From the NCBI GenBank assembly GCA_947683625.1, contig CANTUR010000340.1, positions 868,001-932,000 of the forward strand: a DNA stretch of 64,000 nt, written 5' to 3'. Shown one piece after another: positions 47,291 through 58,089 of the stretch. The notes below the pieces were generated by a model. It was not told the origin of the DNA, ran no database searches, and worked only from the letters and a program-made list of their open reading frames with translations. Within the stretch, counting starts at the first letter, position 1. Every line of letters begins with the position of its first letter. The stretch comes from Mallotus nudiflorus (taxonomy: Eukaryota > Streptophyta > Magnoliopsida > Malpighiales > Euphorbiaceae). A program made the position numbers and the translations under genes.

Positions 47291-48240
47291 TTTGACAAGA
47301 TCATAAGCTACATAGCCAACCCACCAGTTCTAAAACCATATAAACCAAGGATGCCTCTAACCCTGTATCTAGCCATCAAAGGGAACGCAATCAATGCAAT
47401 GTTAGCCTAAGAGGGAGAAATGAAAGCATAACATACAGTCTACTACTTGAGCAAGAAGACACTACCATATGAGAAGAAGTACAGCCAAGTTGAAATGGCA
47501 ATGGTATAGGCAATGAAGAAACTCAGACACTACTTTCAATGTTACAAAATACAGGCCCTATCTAAAATGGACCCAATGAAGTACCTCTATAAAGCTCCCT
47601 CTCTAGTGGGAAAACTTGTCAAGTGGCTCCTATTATTAATAGCATTCGACATGCAATATCTTACTAAGAAGGCAGTAAAAGGGAGGGCAGTGGTTGAATT
47701 CCTAGCCCCCAACCCCATTCCAAACTCAAAAGAAATCCATCTAGACTTCCTACATGATCTCATCTCAGCCATTGAAATCCAAGGATGGCACATGTACTTT
47801 GATAAAGTAGTCAATTAGTTTAGCGTAGGAGTCAGTGTCATAGAACAATCTCCAGAAGGTGAAGTGGTACCAATTGCTAAAAAGAACGAGTTCAGAGTTA
47901 TAAACAATGAAGATATATATGAGGCATGCATACTCAATACAAGCACTAATAACCCTGGATGTCATAGAAGTCAAAATCTTCAGAGATTCCATGCTAGTAA
48001 TCAATCATGCCGTGGAAAAGTGGGAACTAAAACAGCAGCATTTAAAGCTTTATCTAGACCACTTGAGGCTACTCACTATGTCCTTCTGAAAATGTAGATT
48101 CATTCATCTCCTTAGGAACCACAATCAGATGGCAAATGCACTTGCTTTCCTAGTGTCAATATGAGAAGGGCCATCCAAAATGCCTATGAAGCCCCTCATT
48201 CTACTATAATAAGGACAGCCTTGTCATAAAGACTGTAGAG
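47291..48240 (+). pseudogene. Element C RNase H and second (archaeal-type) RNase H
   Basis: The first RNase H region runs to about 47700, ending in the frame 47513-47818 with MKKLRHYFQCYKIQALSKMD, AFDMQYLTKKAVKGRA. The second begins WHMYFDKVVN (DG to DK at the first catalytic Asp), then EQSPEGEVVPIAKKNEFRVI and, in another frame, VINHAVEKWELKQQHLK and YLDHLRLLTMSF. Two RNase H domains in tandem are diagnostic of the TAT/Ogre group. Confidence 0.87.
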
Positions 48241-49512
48241 TAGCAAAGACAGAAGTGGCTGAAAAGCCCTGGTTTTATGACATCCAAAGATATCTGCAGG
48301 AACAAGCCTATCCTAATAAAGCATATGAAAGAGACAAAGTGTTCATTCGATGATTAGCATCAAAATTCACATCACACCAAGGTGTGTTATATAGGAGAAC
48401 CTCATATGGTTTACAACTTTTATATATAGATAAAACTAAGGCTACAAAAGCAATAAAAGAAGTACACGAGGGTGTTTGTGGTCCACACATGAATGGAGCA
48501 ATCCTGGCTAAGAAGCTAATCACACAAGGGTTCTTCTGGATGACAATAATGGAAGATTGCATCAAACTTTTAAGGAAATGCCACAAGGGTCAAATACAGG
48601 GGAATGTCAGTCACCTTCCCCTAACAAAACTACACTACATGTCCTCTCTATGGCCCTTCTCAACATGGGGACTAGACATAGTTGGGGAATCCACCCGACA
48701 GCCTCAAACGGACACAAGTTCATCCTAGTGGTAGTGGACTACTTTACAAAATGGGTCAAAGTAGAATCATTCGCAAGGATAGGAGCTAAGCAAGTGGCTA
48801 AGTTCATCAAAAGAAACTTATTCTGTCGATATGGGATCCCCCATCATATCATCTCTAACAATAATGTCCAATTCCTAGAGGAAGTTAGAGAGCTATTGAG
48901 GAGTTATATAGTGGAACATCACAAATCTTCTCCTTACCGACCACAGGTGAATGAGGCCATCGAAGCTGCAAATAAGAACATTAAAAAGATCTTACCAAAG
49001 ATGACTTAGACTTACCGAGACTAGGTAGACAACTTACCACATGCCTTATAGGGGTACCAAATGACAGTCAAAACTTCAACAAGAGCAACTCCTTTCTCAT
49101 TAGTGATGGGTCAAAAGCATTTTTTCCAATTGAAATAGAAATCAAGTCTCTTTAGGTATCAATCGAATCTAAATTGCCAGAGGTACAATGGACTCAATAA
49201 AGGCACGACAATCTCACTCTCTTAAATAGCCAAAGGCTCAAGGCTCTATACTACACACAGTTGTATCAGGCTCAACTAGCCAAGTCCTTCAACAGAAAAG
49301 TAAAAGACAAGAGTGTGAAAACAGGAGACTGGGTGCTAAAGAAAATAAGACAAAACATTTTGAACCCTATATGGAAATTCAAAACAAACTGGGAAGGCCC
49401 ATAGTTGGTCAAACATGTCCTATCAAAAGGAGCAGTCAAGCTGATGGATTCTAAAAGCAACGAATTCTCTGAACCTATCAACACAAATTGCCTAAAGAAG
49501 TACTACATCTAA
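48241..49512 (+). pseudogene. Element C integrase, degenerate
   Basis: PWFYDIQRYLQEQAYPNKAY, then the zinc-binding region (KATKAIKEVHEGVCGPHMNG, LLRKCHKGQIQGN). The core reads WPFSTWGLDIVGEIHPTAS (first catalytic Asp), VVVDYFTKWVKVESFA and YGIPHHIISNNNVQF, where the second catalytic Asp is Asn. PYRPQVNEAIEAANK keeps the Glu. The C-terminal domain reads KVKDKSVKTGDWVLKKIR and LKKYYI, stop at 49510-49512. A frameshift near 48690 separates two overlapping frames. Confidence 0.9.
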
Positions 49513-49524
49513 GGCAAAAAAAAT

Positions 49525-49970
49525 CATCCCACTGAGTTGAAAACCTAAAAATGACAGCTCAAGCAAAAATTAAGGAATGAGAGAAAACAGTTAACTAGAA
49601 AACTTGAGAAGGCTAATTAAGGATAGGGGTAACCTTAAGTTCAAAATTCTTACGAATGCACCTATATTTTTCTTAAATGATTACAATGAAATGAGATTGA
49701 TTGCCAATTTATGCAAAATGTCTTTGAAAAGAGCAACACATTTTATCTTCATGAATTGCATTAAGTATGCTTTGCATTCTCTTTCATTATATGACCACGT
49801 TTCTTACTATCCTCTCTAAGCTCACTCCTTGAGATCAGCCACTATTGTATTAAAAAAAACCTAGCTAGGTGTGAAAAGCTCCAAAAGGAGACACCCTAGG
49901 CAAAAAAGAGAAGAAAAAGAAAACCCAACGAAGTGCAAAAAGCTCCAAAAGGAGATCCTTAGGCAAAAAA
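49525..49970 (-). repeat. Four copies of the hairpin motif in C
   Basis: Read on the minus strand (the antisense-gene direction of C). Plus-strand coordinates of paired arms: 49533-49536 with 49558-49561 (TGAG/CTCA); 49593-49598 with 49613-49618 (AACTAG/CTAATT, one G-T); 49865-49872 with 49891-49899 (CTAGGTGT/ACACCCTAG, one bulge) around a perfect inner stem CTCC-AAAA-GGAG; 49931-49933 with 49958-49960 (AAG/CTT) around the same inner stem. Same layout as in D. Confidence 0.72.
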
Positions 49971-50879
49971 AGGAAAAAAGGTAGACGATAGTAATGGCAA
50001 ATATCATCATCAATGATACACAATAGGAAGCATATACAATCATAATCATACAAACATCATACAACATGTGGGAAAAATGCCCAAATATAACATCCAAACT
50101 CCATAACCTTAGGAAAATGATACAACAGAGCAAACCACATACCAAAAGACCTACACCTAGCTCCTAAAACAACTACATCAACCTTAACTACCATCAAAAG
50201 AAAGCAATGATCCTACTCATGCATCCCCCTCGTCTGATCTCGACTCATCATTATTCATTGTAAGGGATGATAGCCATGACTCTAACTCACTAATGCAGTC
50301 ACAATAAGCGCACACCCTGCTCCCATTCACAACTAGTAAGATGGTGCTTAACCTACATTACACATTGCATATCATACACTACTATATAAAACATATGCAT
50401 AAAATAAACAAGTACAATAAAAAAGCATACCCTTTGAGTGGTAGCAAACTCCAAAAAGCACTACTATGCACTCCTTATAACAGTATACTAGTACTAGCCA
50501 GAAGAGACAAGGATCTACAAAAGTAAGCAAATAAGTCAACCACCACTCACTAAATAAATAAAACACTATCAAGAATAAGAGAAGAACACCAACATGGGTA
50601 ACATCACCAGGAGCAACACCCGACTGACGAAAGCCAGTCTAGGCAAATCAAAACTCATTGCTCTATTAAGGATATCCATTCTAAGCATAGATAAAGATTA
50701 TTAAACCATCAAATCCTCAAGGATAGTACTACTAGAAGCCACACCATTAGCATGAGTAGTTGCCTTAGTGTGGAGCATGCCCCCATCATCCTTAAAGTGG
50801 GATCTAGATCTCCTTCGATGTCGATGCAGATAAGCTCTCATAACCCATATCAATTACATTTTGTTACTAATAAAGTTTG

Positions 50880-52860
50880 TTACATGCTTGCACCTAAACA
50901 AGAATAAAAGCTTACCAGATCTGAAGAAGTAACTCTCAATGACCAATGTGATGGCCTAGCCCTCAAACCCAAGGGATGAGATGCATCTGCCTGAGAAGGT
51001 GGAGGAGAAGGAAAGGTGCCAATAGCTATAGCATCAATCAACTGAGGGATCAAAATATCAGCATAAGGCAAACCCTCACTCTCTAAGAACCCCTCAGAGG
51101 GAAATCCCATTATAATAGTAGTAAGATAATCACTGCAGAACTCAAGACCCTAGAACATGCCCTTAGGGGGAGGGACGGGAACTCTCCTCATATATGGGCC
51201 ATCCCACTAATAATGAACTCGCTTGCCCAAATATCACACCCTACCAATGAGGCCAGAAAGCAATACTTGTCTCTCTGTCAGATGCCATGCAGCCACCATC
51301 TCTACATTCCAATGAGATCTTACCACCTACCAGCAAAGAAAGATATGCTCAAAAGGCAATGATAAATAAATAATTCCAAAGAAAGGAACAACCAACACAA
51401 TAGAAATTAGACATACCTAATCAGGGGATAGCCTCCTCATGTGGTCCCGGGCTACCGTGCAATCCTTGATCAAATTTGTAGCCTTCCAGATCCAATAAGA
51501 ATAACGAGGGAAGTCATCCACCTGAAAATGCTCGATGGATGGACAGAGGAGAATCCTAAACTCATACACCTAGATCTATCAAAATCAAAGGGTCAAAAAT
51601 AACAAACCAAGAGCAAGACAATAGACAACAAAATTCCTAATCACGTCTAGCACGAATAAACATCCGCAGACCCTTAAGTTATCTCAGCATGCTGCGTTAA
51701 GCCCCAAGTACATATGAGAAAAGGTAGCACCGCCCTAACCTTAACAAGCCATCAAGGTCCCTCAAGACAAGTAGCAATCTTAAATCACCCATACCCAAAG
51801 GGTTTAGGAAGATAATAGCACTTGGTAAATAAAATAAAAACTAGTGGACCAGCTACTCCACTGAGACAAGACCTTTATCATATAAAGCCTGCATGGAAGA
51901 AACACACTCTGTGTATTGAACAAAATACAGGCAACCAGACTTCATAGGAGTAACTATATAGAGCAAATCCCTTACCATAACAATAGAACATTTCTCATTA
52001 CTAAAAGGAATGGACTCTCCAGAAAAGCTCAACCCCATAATAGCAGTAAAGTCCAGAGAGGTAATAGTCACCGCTCTATCAAAGCATACATAACAATATG
52101 ACTCGATGCATATGAGTAGTAAGATAGTGCAACAATCGCTCCATCGAAGCCCTTCCCAGAAACCTTCTACTTCATAGACATCAGGACACTCTGATAGTGC
52201 ATGCTAACCCAGTTGAAACTACCAGGCAACACAATAACATACTATAGGGCTATAAACAATAGGTACACTATCAAACATTTGCATAACTACTAAATACTAA
52301 CACATCTCTCTTTATCACTTAACAGGATCAAAACAACAATAAAGGCCGAAAAGGAAAGCATCACAGCAAGCAAATAATCATGAAAAGAAAATAAAGCATG
52401 AGCTATCAATATCAACATCTATAATAAAGCTAGACAGATAGTTATAGCAAGAGCTATAAATCTACAGATACAATAATCTCATATAGTAAAATAAACAACA
52501 AAGTAGCCAACGAACGAGTTCTAGAAAATAAGGGCAAAAAGGGACCTACCTTATGACAATGACACACCCAAGCGTGAGTCTCCAAGCTTTGAATAATAGG
52601 GATCGGATCTCCCCAAAAAAGCCTAAAAGACTAAGAACTCTAAGCACCAAATGTGCTAGTCCCAATAGCAGACATCCCAACTCCAGTAGCCTCCATAAAG
52701 TCACCTTTAAGATCAACATCAACATTAATAAAAATGTCCTCTAAATCCTCAGGAATGTTGGAAAATTCCATTTTATGCAAAACAAAATGGAAATACATAA
52801 GCAAATATGGAGCAAAAAGCACCCGAAATACAACGAGGTCAAGAAAAGTCAAAAAACACT
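50880..52860 (-). pseudogene. Antisense gene-like region of C: plant mobile domain (PMD)-like
   Basis: Minus-strand frame 52071-51853 reads MTITSLDFTAIMGLSFSGES, the GEMTITL.D signature of PMD, preceded in the same frame by YCYVCFDRA. Farther on come HFQVDDFPRYSYWIWKATN (about 51530-51470), REHMRRLSPD, MVAAWHLTERQVLLSGLIG and YLGKRVHY with GPYMRR and PPPKGM. These align with LLSG...YLGEQVYHW...GP...P of the D copy. A C-terminal Pro/Ser-rich tail is in the frame 51110-50880. A likely first exon contains MEFSNIPEDLEDIFINVDVD (from about 52769). A possible TATA (ATATAAAACC, minus) lies at 53051-53060. Stops are frequent. Confidence 0.72.
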
Positions 52861-52889
52861 CAAAGAAGTCCAGATTAAGCCTCTCAAGA

Positions 52890-53062
52890 CCTCTGAAGCA
52901 TGTGCTTAAATAAGCACAGAGGGGAGAAGCACATGACCATGCACCAGGTGTGTGACCATGTGCACAAGCATGTGATCACACTCTCCCCAAGCATAGTCAC
53001 GCGCACCCCACGTATAGTCACGTGCACTTCCCCCTTCCATGCTCTTCTATGGTTTTATATGC
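52890..53062 (-). promoter_or_regulatory. Probable leader/promoter of the antisense gene of C
   Basis: Minus-strand ATATAAAACC at 53051-53060 is a TATA candidate. Downstream the leader holds repeated palindromic words (GTGCACGTGACT, GTGCGCGTGACT, GTGATCACATGC, GTGCACATGGTC) that resemble the CACGTG/GCGCAC cluster in the LTR of C. The two TATA boxes differ, which suggests a separate promoter; this is an inference. Confidence 0.45.
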
Positions 53063-53289
53063 AATTTGAGACTTTAGACACTCACTTCTACGATCCTAAA
53101 CTTCCATTTGAGCATAAGATATATACCAAATTCATATAAAAGTACACTGGTAAGGACTTCATCTGTCTAAAGACACTATGCGTGCACCGCTTTATTTAGA
53201 AAACTCAACATCTTACAAAAGAAGAAGAGTAAGAAAAATTCACTGTAAGAATATCTTACTTCAAATCATCAAAATAACATCCTCAACAT

Positions 53290-53960
53290 GACAGATCATC
53301 GCATCATTACTTCATCATCACTACATCATTACTGCATCACTACTGCACCATTACTGTATCATCACCACTATCTCATTCATTGCTTAGAAGCATTCACATT
53401 TCTTAGGAGCACTCTTGCATTGCTTAGAAGCACTCTCACATCTCATTCATTGCTTAAAAGCACTCTCTCATCACTTAAAAGTACTCACATTGCTTAGAAG
53501 CACTCTTATTGCTTGGAAGCACTCACATACACTGCTTAGGAGCATTCTTATTTGCTTAGTAGCATCCTCATTTGTGTGACACCTCAGAAGGTTATAGTGG
53601 CATGTTCATTCGCATGACACCTAAGAAGGTTATAGTCACATGTTCATTTGCGTGAAACCTAAGAAGGTTATCATTGCATGTTCATTCACGTGACACCTAA
53701 AAAGGTTATAGTCATATGTTCATTTGTGTAACACCTAAGAAGGTTATAGTCGCATGTTCATTCACATGACACCTAAGAAGGTTATAGTCATATTTTCATT
53801 TGCGTGACACTTAGAAAGGTTATTGTCACATCTTCTTTTGCTTAAACGCATGTTCATTCATATGACACCTAAGAAGGTTATAGTTGCATCCGCATTTTGC
53901 TTAGTAACATGTTCATTTGCATGACACCTAAAAAGGCTATAGTCACATCTGCACTCTACA
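53290..53960. repeat. Three consecutive tandem arrays in the 3' region of C
   Basis: 53290-53375: short units based on CATCATTACTGCAT. 53374-53570: about nine copies of a 20-30-bp unit around ATTGCTTAGAAGCACTC. 53570-53960: about ten copies of a 38-bp unit, for example GACACCTAAGAAGGTTATAG at 53578, 53616, 53654 and 53692 (exact 38-bp spacing), followed by TGCATGTTCATT. Confidence 0.92.
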
Positions 53961-54182
53961 CTTTGCATGAATCATAAGCTTGCATATGTCCCAAATAGCA
54001 CTCTGCTATAACCAAGTCATAAAACACAACAACATCAGTTAAATCTTAACAAGACACCTAAAGATAACCCACAGGTAAGTACCTCTCTCCCTATCAAAAT
54101 GTTTTTGCATCTTTACATTTGCTTCATGTATATTGACACTAGCGCTAAATGGCTATACAACACATGTGAAGCAGGGGGCAAC
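53961..54182 (+). other. Element C 3' end with polypurine tract
   Basis: No frame. GAAGCAGGGGGCAAC (54168-54182) abuts the 3' LTR and is the plus-strand primer site typical of Ogre-like elements. Confidence 0.8.
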
Positions 54183-55983
54183 TATTATACCTCAAATTTG
54201 ACTATCCCCAAAAAGGTCTGATGATGAAATAAATCCCCGAGATGACTAGAGTCTGCTCATTTATAACACCTCTAAAGTTGTAACCTTAAAAAACCCATCC
54301 AACCCTACCAATTTGCAAAATTGATCACTAGTCATTAATTTATGCTCTGACTTTGTGAAATATGAATTATTGGAATAACGAGAGGTTTATTTTGAGAAAA
54401 CTCCTCTCATAATACTTAGCTCGTCAGGCCAGTGCATATTTTATTATACCGGGACCCATCTTCGCAAAAAAATAGAAATCAATTTTGATAAAAACAAACT
54501 TCAAAAACACATCTAGAGGTCTCCAAAACCTTTAGAAGTGGTCCCATAATGGTCCAACATAACCCATGTATCAGCGTGTATTGCTCAAAAGTGCACATAA
54601 ACACCCCTAGGTGTCATGTGCTAAAATCAAAGCCGAATTTGGAAAAATGGACTTCAGAAAAACATCCAAAAGGCCTAAAAACCCTAGGAACCAACACCAA
54701 AATAGCACGTGTGGAACCTGAAAAGAGCACGCAAAGTGTCAAAGTGCGTGTGAAAAACACACACAGGCACACGTGGCCACGCGCAAAAATCCCCTCACAC
54801 ACGCGTGACCACGCCTACACCACCCCATTCTACACATTTTTTCCTATAAATAGACGCCTCTACACCCCATTTTGAGGGGGAAAGCAAGTGAAGACCCACA
54901 CACACTCAAGAGTCAGTCCAATCAAAGGCTCGGGAAACCTTTTCCCATACAATTTTTGCTCTCCCACAATCTTTCCTTTAGGTTGTTAGATCCCTTTTTC
55001 CACTAAACCTAGCCTTATCTTTGTCAAAGCATGCTTCAAAGGTATACAATCTAGCATCATTCTATTGTCATTTTGAACCTTTCGATGAGAAAAGCTTAAT
55101 AATCTCTCAAAGCTAGAGCTTCAAAGTTCACACAAGCTGAGTCAAGTCTGAGGACCACTCAATCATTTTAGCACATTTATTTTACTGCACTGCATTTTAT
55201 TTTACTGTTACTAGCATTTGGGAATATTATTGTGCTTTATGATGACACTGGCAATCTTGTATGCTACGTGAATAATATATGCATTATTATGCTCATTTTA
55301 CATCATCACTTTGCATCCTCTATTTCTAAAATCATGAAATCACGTCCTAAATATCAATAACGTGAAAATTTCAAGCCCCATAATAGATTCATCATACTCT
55401 CAATCTAGTGATGACCTCATGCATCCTTTATATTATCACCATTCATCATCATGGTATAAATAATCACTGCAAACATGATCATCCTATCATTCATCAAATA
55501 AGCTATGTAAATGATTGTGTTATCCTTACAAAGCAGTCATATTAGATTTACTTTTCTGCAATCTTTTTCTCTTTATTTGTATTTTATCAGGAAAGTGACA
55601 TAATAAAATTCTCATCTTTATTAACCTATACTATCTAATGTACTATGTGAATGCTATATAAATTATCATCATTGAAACAAGGGTGTTGTGGTAGCTATAT
55701 ATCGAATATTGTATAATGAGAAATAGTCAAAAAGTAGATGTGATCTCTCAAATGCGAAAATCTCTGCTGGGGACAATACTCACTAGGTCATCCGATGTTG
55801 TCCTTTTCTTTTCCTAATTTTCTAAAAATTGAGTGGTGACTACACAAAGTTAAAAGTGTCTCATCCCCCTAAAACCAATCACTTGTCCATATTCGGTAAA
55901 GCTGTCATGTCCCTCGAAAACAAAAACACCAATAAAGACAAAAATACGAAAGAAGAATACCCAAATAATCCATGTCACTCACA
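54183..55983 (+). repeat. Element C 3' LTR
   Basis: Partner of 29457-31177. The first dinucleotide is TA instead of TG. TATA box TATAAATAG at 54845-54853. It is 80 bp longer than the 5' LTR, partly from sequence at 54440-54590. The 108-residue frame at 54549 is an LTR frame, not a gene. Confidence 0.92.
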
Positions 55984-57004
55984 CTTAAATAAATTAGGAA
56001 ATAAATAAACAAATAAATACTAATATAAATATATATACATATATATATTTATTTATTTACTTATTTATTTAATCTTACATAGAGATAATTATTGGGCTTA
56101 TTAGCTCATATCTGCTTTGGTCTTATTCTAAGTGTGCGACCCTGTAGGTTCACACAACGTTGGCAGTGGGCCTAAAACTCCCATTTTAGCCCACAAGTCA
56201 TAATTGGTCTCTAATAAGACATTATGACTACCCAAGTTGTGTGAAGGCCGATAATCCAACATAACCTAATACATAACTTGTACTATAGTCCTTTTAGCAT
56301 ATGATATCTTGATTGAACATAAGGCATGGATTATGTCATCCTTATATTGTTCAATCATATTGTTTCTCGATCCCAAGTAGACTAACATTGATAACTATTT
56401 ATTTTTCTAGCATGGCAATGCATTTCTCTTTAGTCTAACTCATCAAGGGGCCTAATAAATATCTTCTCAAAATAACTGAGGGAAAAATTCCATCTTAACC
56501 ACTCACATTCCTCACACAACTCATTATATATCCAATCACAACTTGTTTTACCATCTAGTTAAAGTATGGTGTAAGGATGTGTCAAAATACATAACTTATT
56601 ATGCAAGAAACCATGGTGATCTCATGTCAAAGAACTCAAATAATACTATTATGATGAGAATTACCTATGATAATAATCCATGTTGTATTCTCATAATGGG
56701 TCGATCCAATATATCATTTCACTAATATGTACCTATGAGTTTGACTTAATATCTCATATATGATTAGCAAAACTTAATCATTAATCAACCTTATACTAGT
56801 CTTTATTCATTTTTATTCCTATAATAATAATTTACTAAGGATATTAACATTAGAATTCAAGTATCACCTAAGTAGAATTAACTAATCAAGGATACTACTA
56901 GAATTAGCCAATAATAATAATAATGCCTCTTTATTATTAAAAAAGAGATATGACAATGTCAAAGTATAACCATTGCATAATTGGGATAAGGCATATCACT
57001 AACA

Positions 57005-57440
57005 CGCACAATGTTTAAAGCACCTATTGGACTCTCACCATATAAGTTAATTTTTGGGAAGGCTTATCACCTTCCTATGGAGTAGAGCACCGAGCATATT
57101 AGGCAACAAAATTTTTGAACTTTGATGTGAAGGTTACTGGTGAGAAGAGGCTCTTACAATTGCAGGAACTAGATGAGATTTGTTTGTGAGCTTATGAAAA
57201 TGCCAAATTATTCAAAGAAATAACCAAAAAGTGGCATGATGAACATATTATCAAGAAGACCTTTAATGTTGGTGATTTTGTATTGCTACTTAACTCTCAA
57301 TTATGTAATTGAGATGGAGTGGACCCTTTTAAGTAATTCAAGCTCATTCTCATAGTGCATTAGAGTTGCAAAACACCAAAGGAGATACATTCAAGGTCAA
57401 TAGGCCTAGGTGCAAGATTTATCATGGAGGATTGATGCCC
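57005..57440 (+). pseudogene. Element A integrase, remainder
   Basis: After the duplicated CGCAC the integrase resumes: FKAPIGLSPYKLIFGKAYHL PM (Athila wording of the core end), then KWHDEHIIKKTFNVGDFVL, and in shifting frames GDTFKVN and RCKIYHGG. Stops at 57084 and 57311 and others. It joins to 28181-28917 across the nest. Confidence 0.9.
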
Positions 57441-58089
57441 AACAAGTGAGAGTATCTCACATTACTTCCACCATAGTGAAATGCATAAGGGTCAAGTTAA
57501 CGACCTTAACTTAGAACTATAAATTTTTTATTATTTTTAATTATGTGATTTTTTTCGTCCATTCTTTCATTTTGATTTTTATTTTGTGTGCTTTCTTTTC
57601 CTTGCATTTAAGTTGCTTTAGCAGGAATATTTGATTTTAATTGCTTGCAAGTGTGTTCTTAATTTATTTGTTCATAATTTTTAGCATGTTCAAATTATTA
57701 TTTTCTGAATTTTTTTCAGTTTTGCATTGCTATTAAGTTAATTTAAAAAATCTTTTTTTCCTAAACTTAGTTTTCTTTTTAATTTTTAATGCTTTAGTTA
57801 AGAACTTTACTTTCATTATTTTCTTATTCATCTATGTTTCCTCACATGTTTGTGCATTTATTTTTCATTTTTAAGTTGCTAATTGTCCCCTTTGTATAAA
57901 AAAAATACAAACAAAAAAAAATTTTTTCTTTCACATGTTTTTTTCTTTCTTCCTATTCTATATTTCTTTTTCTCTTTTTTTTCCTTTTCTCTATTTTATT
58001 TTATTTTTGTGCCTCTCCTTTCTTCTTCAAATCCCTAACTTCTTCTTCTTCTTCCCCCTTCTCACAAACTCTTAATTCCTCATCTCTAT
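57441..58089 (+). other. Element A spacer with pyrimidine-rich tract
   Basis: No frame supported. A long T/C-rich stretch occupies 57900-58070 (many TTTTCTTTC and TCTTCTTCTTC words). It directly precedes the env-position ORF, where it could once have acted as a 3' splice-site tract; this is an inference. Confidence 0.65.

Larger units (their letters stand above)
29457..55983 (+). mobile_element. Element C: Ogre/TAT-like Ty3/gypsy retrotransposon, interrupted by D
   Basis: TSD CTTAA at 29452-29456 and 55984-55988. LTRs are 29457-31177 and 54183-55983, beginning TGTCATACCTC / TATTATACCTC and ending CTCACA. The primer-binding site after the 5' LTR is of the TTGGCGACTCC type used by Ogre elements. 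The internal order is leader, gag, protease, RT, RNase H, second RNase H, integrase, hairpin motifs, antisense PMD-like gene, tandem arrays, polypurine tract. Without D it is about 16.0 kb, large as is usual for the Ogre/TAT group. The coding frames carry stops. Confidence 0.93.
28918..57004 (+). mobile_element. Solo LTR copy 2 (own sequence 28918-29456 and 55989-57004), split by element C
   Basis: Target duplication CACAC (28913-28917) / CGCAC (57005-57009) inside the integrase of A. The start TTTTGGGTTTTATGATCC and end CACTAACA fit a degenerate TG...CA LTR of about 1.55 kb. The interior is colinear with copy 1 at 18314-19815. The CTTAA at 29452-29456 and at 55984-55988 is the target duplication of element C. 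Removing C joins CATACCTTAAATAAATTAGG, matching the TACCTTAAATAAATAAA of copy 1 across the junction. Confidence 0.82.

Noticed and set aside
53570..53960. Regular 38-bp repeats as a CRISPR array
   Set aside because: No spacer/repeat alternation; units are contiguous and variable, in a plant retroelement. A tandem array fits.
54549..54875. 108-residue frame, plus related 74/62-residue minus frames in both LTRs of C, as a conserved small gene
   Set aside because: Similarity is due to LTR duplication; frames are not preserved in the same phase and length.
57900..58070. T/C-rich tract as a regulatory element
   Set aside because: Low-complexity sequence; only its position before the env-like ORF is notable, and that is recorded under the spacer.
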